DNA of 10,832 nt, from positions 1 to 10,832 of the forward strand of contig CAKUVB010000046.1 in NCBI GenBank assembly GCA_934693215.1, written 5' to 3'. The stretch comes from an uncultured Candidatus Melainabacteria bacterium. GTDB taxonomy: Bacteria; Cyanobacteriota; Vampirovibrionia; Gastranaerophilales; Gastranaerophilaceae. A model generated the notes under the pieces. The model was given only the letters and a program-made list of their open reading frames with translations. It made no database searches and had not been told where the DNA came from. Shown here in pieces: positions 4,962-10,832 of this stretch (position 1 is the stretch's first letter; the number at the start of each line of letters is the position of its first letter). The translations under genes were made by a program, and so were the position numbers.

Positions 4962-7900
4962 ATGGCAGGCACTATCTCTTTCAGCGGATTATCGGCATCG
5001 GGTTTGGATACAAGCTCATGGGTTGATGCGTTAGTATCGGTAAAACAACAGACAATTACGAGTCTTGAACAACAAAAGGCTGAGAAGGAAAATCTTTTAA
5101 GCATTGTTAACAATATCAAATCGTATTTTTCGAGTTTTCAGACTTGTTTACAAAAAATAACAGATTCGCAGTACGGTATCGCATCAATGGACTTGTTCAT
5201 GCAGAACTTGGCATTGTCGTCTAATTCTAGTATTGCAACGGCAACTGCAACAACAGAGGCTGCACGTCAAAGCTATGATGTGGCGGTGGATTCATTGGCG
5301 ACTGCAACAAAGGCAACTAGCGGATACTCTCAAATAGAGGTTAAGACTGCTGATTTGAATACAACATTTGGCACATTGGGAGGTAAGAATGGTACTATTA
5401 CTGTAAATTCTCAATCTTTCAATGTTACAACAGAAGATACGTTACAAAATTTGATAGACAAGTTTAAGAATGTTGGAGTTGATGCAAAATTTGATGAAAA
5501 CAAGGGTACATTCACCATAGGAATGGACTTGGATAAAATAGATGAAGGAGCTACAAACCTTAAGAACGCATTGAGGCTTGCAAATAATAATGTGTCAGGT
5601 GCAGTTTCAGGTTCGGTTGTATATGCAAATCGCAATACAGAGTTTTATAAACTAGGTTTAAATGGTGGCGATATAAATATCGAAGGTGTTAAACACACTA
5701 TCACTAAAAACGGAAACGATTATACAATTCAAAAAGACGGTGGTACAGCTGTTCAGATGAATACGTTGGGCGAATTTTTGGATTATTTAAAATCATCTGC
5801 TGTAGGTGCAGATGATGCAACAGTTGATGCTAAAGGACATATTACGATAAAAGGTGCAACGTTGGATAAGGTTGAAGGTGGAACAAACCTTATAGACGTG
5901 TTGAATCTTATCGAATCTCAAAAACGTACGGTTTCAGAGAGTGGTGCGTTGTCATATATTGAGGTTCGTGTAGCGGATTTGAATACAAAACTTTCGGCAT
6001 TGGGTATTACTGGAGATACTACACTTGTTGCCGGAGGTACAAACAACACAATCTCGAATGATAAGACTTTGGGTGATATCAAGAACATCTTAAAGAATGC
6101 CGGAGTTGATATGAGTGTTGATAGTAGAGGAATTATTACTATTGATACACATGGAAATGAAATTAGCGGAACATTGCTAGATGTGTTGAATTTGGACCCT
6201 ACAAAGGGTGGAACAACAATTTCCAGTTCTGTACATCAGGCAACCTTGAAGGCAGATGGTAATACAAAACTTTCTGAGTTGGGAATAAGCAGTGATAAGA
6301 AATATACTGCCTACAAGTCAGATGGTACAGCCTTGACTACAGAGATTAGTAATGTTGAAGGTCAAACAGTTAATGAGTTTGTGAACGCATTAAAGAATTC
6401 TGGACTTGATGCAAAATTCGATGAAAAGACTCATCAAATAACAATCAAAGATGGGTATATAGAAGGCAGTTTGGCAGATGCTTTGGGAATGACTCAACTA
6501 TCTACAAGCTTTACCGAGAATGCAAGCTTGAATACTCAACTTGAAAAATTGGGAGCTACAGGAGATAGTACACTTACAATTGATGGTGGAACTGCTAAGA
6601 CTTATGGCAAAGATACAACCTTAGAAACTGTTTTCAACGATATCAAGAATGCAGGCGGTAAAGTTACGTTTAAAGACGGTAATGTTACGATAGAGGGTGT
6701 AACATTGGGAGGTAGTTTACCTTCATTGTTGGGGTTAGATGCTACTACACAAGGTACAAGTGTAACTTCAGGTAAATTAACTGCCGTTACAGGTTCAACT
6801 TCTAGTGGTGGTAATACAGAATCAACAGTAGAACATAATATAGAATTGAGTACAAAGTTGGGTGATATAACAGGAACTACCTCAAATTATACCTTGAAGG
6901 TTGGTGACGGTGCATCAACAACTTATACAAAAGATTCTACGTTGCAAGATATAAAAACACAGATAGAGGGTGCAGGTGGCAAGTTCACTATCAATGATGA
7001 TAATACAATCAGCATTGAGGGTGTAACAATGAGCGGTACTGTTGTAGGGGCATTGGGCTTTGATGAACTTGCAACAGGAACAAAATTTACAACAGTAGAT
7101 GCAGTAATGATATCAGGCACTTCAAATGTTGCTACAGGTGATACAACATTAGGCAATTTGGGCTTGGTTGCATCTGCTTCAACATCTGGTGCAAGAGCTG
7201 TTAGACGAGCTCCGGCAGCATTTCCTAACAAAACACTTTCTATCAATGGTGGTGCAACAAATTTTTATGGTGCAGATGCTAGCCTAGATGATATTTTTGC
7301 GGATATTGTTGCGGCAGGTGGTACAGCATCAATAAATAGTGAAGGATATATCGTCATAGATGGTGTACATCTTGAGGGTACACTTGTTGATGCGTTAGGA
7401 CTTGTTGAAACAAGCTACAAAACGACGATTACAAGCGGAGATTTGAAGGTAACAACTTCTACTAAGTCAACAAGCTCAAGTGCGTTGTATACAGATACAA
7501 AAGGTGATATAGCTTGGGATTCTACTATTGGTAGTATTGTTGGAGATACAAACAGTTATGATTTAAAAGTTAATGGTACAAACAAAACTTATAATACTAA
7601 TACTAAGTTGTCAGATATAAAGAATGTGATTCAGACTGCTGGCGGTACAATGACTATTAATGATGATAATACAATATCAATTAATGGTGTTGAGATTTCG
7701 GGCAGTTTAGTAGACAAGTTGGGCTTTAATTCTGACGGTGTACATACGGTTGTTTCCAGTAACAATCCTATATATTATTCAGACGGCAAAAAATCTGCGG
7801 ATACAGGTACTACTTTTGAACAGTTGGGAATTGGTGCAGACAAACGAGATTATGCAATTTATAAGAATGATGGTACAGTGGTAAAAGCATCATCAACCAA

Positions 7901-10832
7901 TGGTACAAATAGTGGCAAAACTATTGGTGATTGGTTGAAGGTTGTCAATGATAGCTTGAATACTGCAAACGGCACGAGCGGTATTACGTATGCTAGTATA
8001 AATAATGGTGTTATATCTATTACAGGCGGATATGTAACAGGAAGTTTGCCAACAGAGTTGGGTATTGGTACAAAAGAAACAGTTACCGGTATCACGATGG
8101 AAGGCAGTTCTGTCAGCTATGTAGAATATGACCCACTCAAATATATAGGCAATACCCAAACAGGTTCCGGTATAGCTGGTGGTACAATGGTAACTTCCGG
8201 TTTTATGACAGAAGCTATGCAATACAAAGATGAATTGGGAAATATTCATGCAGTAACAGAAACCACTAAGTTGTCAGAAGTTTTGGATACTTCGGGCAAC
8301 AAGATTGGAAGTGGCAGTTATACTTTTAATGTTGGTAGTTATACCAAAACATTTGATGCTGATAGTACGACATTGGGCGATATAGTTAATTATGTTAATA
8401 ATTTGAACATGGATACTACTCACGATACAACAACTTCGGCAACTCTTGTTGATGGCAAGTTGACTATCGAATCGAATGTTAGTATCATAGGCACATTGTT
8501 GGATAAATTGGGATTTGAAAAACAAGATGTTTCAACAGTTGCTTATGAAATAAAAGGTACACAAAAAGCTCATTATAAAAAAAGCGATGGTGTGACTGTA
8601 ACTGCTACTACTTCTACCACAATCAAAGAGCTTATGGGCAAGGGTGGGGAACAGGCATTTAGCTTTGTTGATTTTCGTGGTGCAATGCCATTTTCTAGGA
8701 CTATAATGTTTGCTGAAACAGATACAATTCAAACTGTTATAGACAAGCTTAAGGAATTTGGTTTTGATGAAGTCGATTTGGTTGATGGAGTATTCCGAAT
8801 AAAAGACGATAAAAAATGGTCTTTCTATGGTAGTAGTGAATTGGTAAACAAACTATTTGGTGGTGACGATAGGACATATAGTGCTGAAGGTCCAAAAGTT
8901 ACATATCAAGTTACTCATTCTTCTATAGGCAGTTATACCGGTAACAAAATCACATATACAACAACGACTACAGGCTCTGCAGGTTCAGTAACAGGTAATA
9001 AGTTGACATATACTACAAGCTCTGCAGGTTCGGTAATTGGTAATTTTTTGACATATACTACGACAACTACAACATCAGGCAAAACATATTCAGGTGATGT
9101 TGTGAAAACCGCAGCCAAAGGATATTCTACTGATACAAAACTTGTAGATATTGATTCTAAATATCAAGGCTCTGAAATGTATGTGTGTGAACAACGTTCT
9201 TCAGGAACTATTGCTCCATTACCTGATAATATAAATGGCTCTGGAACTTCTGGAAACCCATTAAAACCATTAGAAAATCAAAATACTAATACTAAAATAT
9301 GGTATGAAAAAGTTGCTACTTTATCTATAGATTCAAATACAACAATACAAAAAGTTATAGATTTTTATGAACCATATCTTGTTGAGAGTTCTAGTCCCTT
9401 TGATCCAAATTATACATATTCATTAGCTGATGGTACTCTTACATTAAAATTTCAAACAGGATATTCTCTTCATGGACTTCTTTATTCTAATGAACAATCA
9501 AATGATATTATATCATTCGGTACGACTACTCCTACGGTTGCTACAACTTCAACTACGTTTGGTGAATTAACCAATAAGGGTTTAGCTATTTCTTTAGAAG
9601 ATATAAAACTTATTAATAATGGCAAAGAATATACATTTGCAACCTCAAATAATACAACGATACAAGATGTTTTAGATTTCTTGAATAATACTGCTGGTTG
9701 TACTGCAACATTTACTGATGGCAAATTGACAGTTTCCGGTGCCAGTGATTTAGAGTTTAAAAAACCTAGTACAACAACATCAAATGGACTAACATTTCAA
9801 AATCCTGTTTATGACATGTCAAAATTGTTTGGCGGAAGTATCCCTACAGGTACGGCTTCTACAACAACTGCAACCACAACTAATACTGCGACTGGTTCGA
9901 CCAAAATGTCTGATTTAGGTTTGTCGCCAACACTCATGGTTGATGGTAAAAATATCACAGGATTGTCTTCATCTTCTACAGTTGGTCAAGTATTATCTGC
10001 ATTGAAATCTCAATATGGAATAGATGGTTCAATTAAAGACGGTAAAATGACATTGACCTCATCATCTGCTCATACAGTTTCAGGTGATGTGATTAACAAG
10101 TTCTTTGGCTCAGATTCTATATCTCTCACCCCAACAACAACTAGTACTGGTGGCACAACCACTACAACTCACACTGCGACAGGTTCGACCAAAATGTCAG
10201 AATTGGGAATAACAGATTTTACGGTTAATGATTCAGTACTTAGCGGAATTACAAGCCGTTCTACAGTTAATGATGTTTTGGCTAAATTAAAATTGACGTA
10301 TGGTTTATCAGAAGCAACTATTTCTGATGGTAAAATTACACTCAAATCAACTACAGTCACAACCTTGTCAGGTAATCTAATCAAAGGCTTGATGGGTCAA
10401 GATTTTGTAACAATCATTCCGACTGTAGGTGATTCATCAACTCACACTGCAACAGGTTCGACCAAGATGTCTGAGTTGGGAATAACAGATTTTACGGTTA
10501 ATGGTTCAGCACTTAGTGGAATTACTAGCAATTCTACGATTAATGATGTTTTGGCTAAACTTAAATCTACATACGGTTTATCAGAGGCAACTATTTCTGA
10601 TGGTAAAATTACTCTAAAATCAAACTCAAGCACAACCTTGTCAGGTAATCTTATCAAAGGTTTGATGAATAAAGATAGTGTAAGTATCACTCCGATAGCA
10701 GGTACAACCACAATTCATACTGCGACAGGTTCGACTACGTTGGCTCAGTTGGGTGTAACAGATTTTAAAGTTAATGGTTCAGCACTTAGCGGAATTACTA
10801 GCAGTTCTACAATTAATGATGTTTTGGCTAAA
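4962..10832 (+). CDS. fliD: giant FliD-like protein with tandem hook-IN-type repeats (partial, C-terminus beyond window)
   Basis: The frame is open from ATG 4962 to the window edge, 1957 codons with no stop. GAGG (4951-4954) in a purine-rich Shine-Dalgarno site is 7 nt upstream. Residues 1-70 match the FliD D0 domain: 'SGLSASGLDTSSWVDALV' (8-25), then a coiled-coil helix to 'FSSFQTCLQKI' (56-66). Residues 77-118 ('MDLFMQNLALSSNSSIATA...YDVAVDSLATATK') match the following FliD segment. FliD caps the flagellar filament and is exported by the flagellar type III system. From residue 131 on come about 17 units of 80-110 residues resembling Flagellin_IN motifs, with little else but Thr/Ser-rich linkers. 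Known FliD proteins have one or two such motifs and 450-700 residues. No signal peptide is visible. Leu is often TTG, unlike the TTA/CTT of upstream genes. The symbol reflects N-terminal homology only; a filament cap, fibre or adhesin role is open. Confidence 0.85.
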   Translation, partial: MAGTISFSGLSASGLDTSSWVDALVSVKQQTITSLEQQKAEKENLLSIVNNIKSYFSSFQTCLQKITDSQYGIASMDLFMQNLALSSNSSIATATATTEAARQSYDVAVDSLATATKATSGYSQIEVKTADLNTTFGTLGGKNGTITVNSQSFNVTTEDTLQNLIDKFKNVGVDAKFDENKGTFTIGMDLDKIDEGATNLKNALRLANNNVSGAVSGSVVYANRNTEFYKLGLNGGDINIEGVKHTITKNGNDYTIQKDGGTAVQMNTLGEFLDYLKSSAVGADDATVDAKGHITIKGATLDKVEGGTNLIDVLNLIESQKRTVSESGALSYIEVRVADLNTKLSALGITGDTTLVAGGTNNTISNDKTLGDIKNILKNAGVDMSVDSRGIITIDTHGNEISGTLLDVLNLDPTKGGTTISSSVHQATLKADGNTKLSELGISSDKKYTAYKSDGTALTTEISNVEGQTVNEFVNALKNSGLDAKFDEKTHQITIKDGYIEGSLADALGMTQLSTSFTENASLNTQLEKLGATGDSTLTIDGGTAKTYGKDTTLETVFNDIKNAGGKVTFKDGNVTIEGVTLGGSLPSLLGLDATTQGTSVTSGKLTAVTGSTSSGGNTESTVEHNIELSTKLGDITGTTSNYTLKVGDGASTTYTKDSTLQDIKTQIEGAGGKFTINDDNTISIEGVTMSGTVVGALGFDELATGTKFTTVDAVMISGTSNVATGDTTLGNLGLVASASTSGARAVRRAPAAFPNKTLSINGGATNFYGADASLDDIFADIVAAGGTASINSEGYIVIDGVHLEGTLVDALGLVETSYKTTITSGDLKVTTSTKSTSSSALYTDTKGDIAWDSTIGSIVGDTNSYDLKVNGTNKTYNTNTKLSDIKNVIQTAGGTMTINDDNTISINGVEISGSLVDKLGFNSDGVHTVVSSNNPIYYSDGKKSADTGTTFEQLGIGADKRDYAIYKNDGTVVKASSTNGTNSGKTIGDWLKVVNDSLNTANGTSGITYASINNGVISITGGYVTGSLPTELGIGTKETVTGITMEGSSVSYVEYDPLKYIGNTQTGSGIAGGTMVTSGFMTEAMQYKDELGNIHAVTETTKLSEVLDTSGNKIGSGSYTFNVGSYTKTFDADSTTLGDIVNYVNNLNMDTTHDTTTSATLVDGKLTIESNVSIIGTLLDKLGFEKQDVSTVAYEIKGTQKAHYKKSDGVTVTATTSTTIKELMGKGGEQAFSFVDFRGAMPFSRTIMFAETDTIQTVIDKLKEFGFDEVDLVDGVFRIKDDKKWSFYGSSELVNKLFGGDDRTYSAEGPKVTYQVTHSSIGSYTGNKITYTTTTTGSAGSVTGNKLTYTTSSAGSVIGNFLTYTTTTTTSGKTYSGDVVKTAAKGYSTDTKLVDIDSKYQGSEMYVCEQRSSGTIAPLPDNINGSGTSGNPLKPLENQNTNTKIWYEKVATLSIDSNTTIQKVIDFYEPYLVESSSPFDPNYTYSLADGTLTLKFQTGYSLHGLLYSNEQSNDIISFGTTTPTVATTSTTFGELTNKGLAISLEDIKLINNGKEYTFATSNNTTIQDVLDFLNNTAGCTATFTDGKLTVSGASDLEFKKPSTTTSNGLTFQNPVYDMSKLFGGSIPTGTASTTTATTTNTATGSTKMSDLGLSPTLMVDGKNITGLSSSSTVGQVLSALKSQYGIDGSIKDGKMTLTSSSAHTVSGDVINKFFGSDSISLTPTTTSTGGTTTTTHTATGSTKMSELGITDFTVNDSVLSGITSRSTVNDVLAKLKLTYGLSEATISDGKITLKSTTVTTLSGNLIKGLMGQDFVTIIPTVGDSSTHTATGSTKMSELGITDFTVNGSALSGITSNSTINDVLAKLKSTYGLSEATISDGKITLKSNSSTTLSGNLIKGLMNKDSVSITPIAGTTTIHTATGSTTLAQLGVTDFKVNGSALSGITSSSTINDVLAK
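7170..7232 (+). other. Arg/Pro/Ala-rich insert in the FliD-like protein
   Basis: Residues 737-757 read ASASTSGARAVRR followed by APAAFPNK. Arginine is otherwise scarce in this protein, and the insert separates the 'TTLGNLGL' start from the 'TLSINGG' strand of its repeat. It could be a linker or a protease-sensitive site; nothing more can be said. Confidence 0.4.
8928..9071 (+). repeat. short Gly/Thr tandem repeat in the FliD-like protein
   Basis: Three imperfect copies of 'G-S-(Y/V)-x-G-N-x-(I/L)-T-Y-T-T', joined by Thr/Ser runs (TTTTTGSAG, SSAG, TTTTTTSG). It is a low-complexity linker, unlike the folded units around it, and would make a flexible and possibly glycosylated stretch on a surface protein. 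Confidence 0.65.
9879..10832 (+). repeat. recent tandem repeats in the FliD-like gene, 273-bp period
   Basis: Four copies start at 9879, 10167, 10440 and 10713; the last is cut by the window edge. Each begins 'T-x-T-A-T-G-S-T-(K/T)-(M/L)'. The second and third are each exactly 273 bp (91 codons) and about 85% identical in DNA by eye. They share blocks such as 'INDVLAKLK' (VNDVLAKLK in copy two), 'YGLSEATISDGKITLKS' and 'TLSGNLIKGLM'. The first copy is 288 bp and more diverged. High similarity at the DNA level shows recent duplication, and the array probably continues past the window. Confidence 0.9.

Larger units (their letters stand above)
5352..9878 (+). repeat. diverged array of hook-IN-type protein repeats
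   Basis: Units begin with a 'T-x-L-x-x-LG'-like block at about 5352, 5637, 5976, 6255, 6522, 6840, 7134, 7494, 7800, 8262, 8601, 9132 and 9549. A full unit then has a strand with 'NG' or 'DGG', 'T-L-x-D-I' plus a short helix (for example 'DIKNAGG'), 'dn-T-I-(T/S)-I-x-G-V', and 'G-S-L-(V/P)-x-x-LG(F/L)'. Good examples are 6522-6745 and 7494-7725. Units at 9132 and 8601 are weak. The pattern matches the Flagellin_IN motif (beta-strand, helix, two strands) seen once or twice in FliD and FlgK. Boundaries are by eye. Confidence 0.65.

Noticed and set aside
4483..4962. A 159-codon forward frame in the leader, ending in a TAATG overlap with the FliD-like start
   Set aside because: Its translation runs through the palindromic element and gives the well-known spurious peptide 'NCHCERSEAIQ'. 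No Shine-Dalgarno site precedes its ATG and the composition is not protein-like. The stop/start overlap is noted but can occur by chance.
8577..8583. A run of seven A in the giant gene as a phase-variation slippage site
   Set aside because: Runs of this length are common in AT-rich genes, and the frame continues intact on both sides.
4931..10711. Many reverse-strand frames of 60-120 codons opposite the giant gene
   Set aside because: The gene is rich in ACA/ACT, GGT and GAT codons, whose complements rarely form stops, so long antisense frames are expected. None shows a start signal or a recognisable domain.

Overview
The window is AT-rich DNA from a bacterium that uses Shine-Dalgarno sites and sigma70-type promoters. 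My best guess at lineage is a gut Gastranaerophilales/Vampirovibrionia member (non-photosynthetic relatives of Cyanobacteria, formerly Melainabacteria). The grounds are the low GC, an LmeA/DUF2993 protein, a cyanobacterial-looking BioY, a GerMN protein, and 'GTCATTGCGA...GCAATCCAG' palindromic repeats between genes. This is inference from gene content; no 16S or marker gene is present.

Positions 1-3262 are ordinary, compact chromosome. A small zinc-ribbon gene runs leftward (11-184). A divergent promoter region separates it from a tight five-gene operon running rightward (309-3232): a secreted LmeA-like lipid-binding protein, a membrane-anchored GerMN-domain protein, a solitary HicB-like protein, the ribosomal-protein acetyltransferase RimI, and a BioY-type biotin transporter. 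Every junction in the operon overlaps (by 29, 8, 8 and 4 nt), and RimI starts at TTG. A perfect 15-bp hairpin that includes the last stop codon closes the operon.

Positions 3263-3760 hold no gene but a cluster of degenerate palindromic repeat units. Next is a lone secreted protein (3761-4348) that resembles the soluble beta-barrel of VirB10/TrbI and has no visible ribosome binding site.

Positions 4349-4961 hold a near-consensus promoter and a leader of about 500 nt. The leader carries several predicted hairpins and a second complete palindromic element. It leads into the main feature of the window, an uninterrupted reading frame from 4962 to the window edge (1957 codons, no stop). Its first ~120 residues are a FliD (flagellar hook cap) N-terminal domain. 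The rest is about 17 diverged copies of a 'T-x-L-x-x-LG ... NG ... T-L-x-D-(I/V) ... dG-x-(I/L)-T-(I/L) ... G-x-L-(I/V)-x-x-LG' unit that resembles the Flagellin_IN (hook IN) motif. FliD proteins are usually about 450-700 residues, so this is a giant FliD-derived surface or secreted protein. The last repeats are nearly identical with an exact 273-bp period, so the array appears to be still expanding. Whether it caps a flagellum, forms a long fibre, or acts as an adhesin cannot be told here, because the C-terminus lies outside the window.
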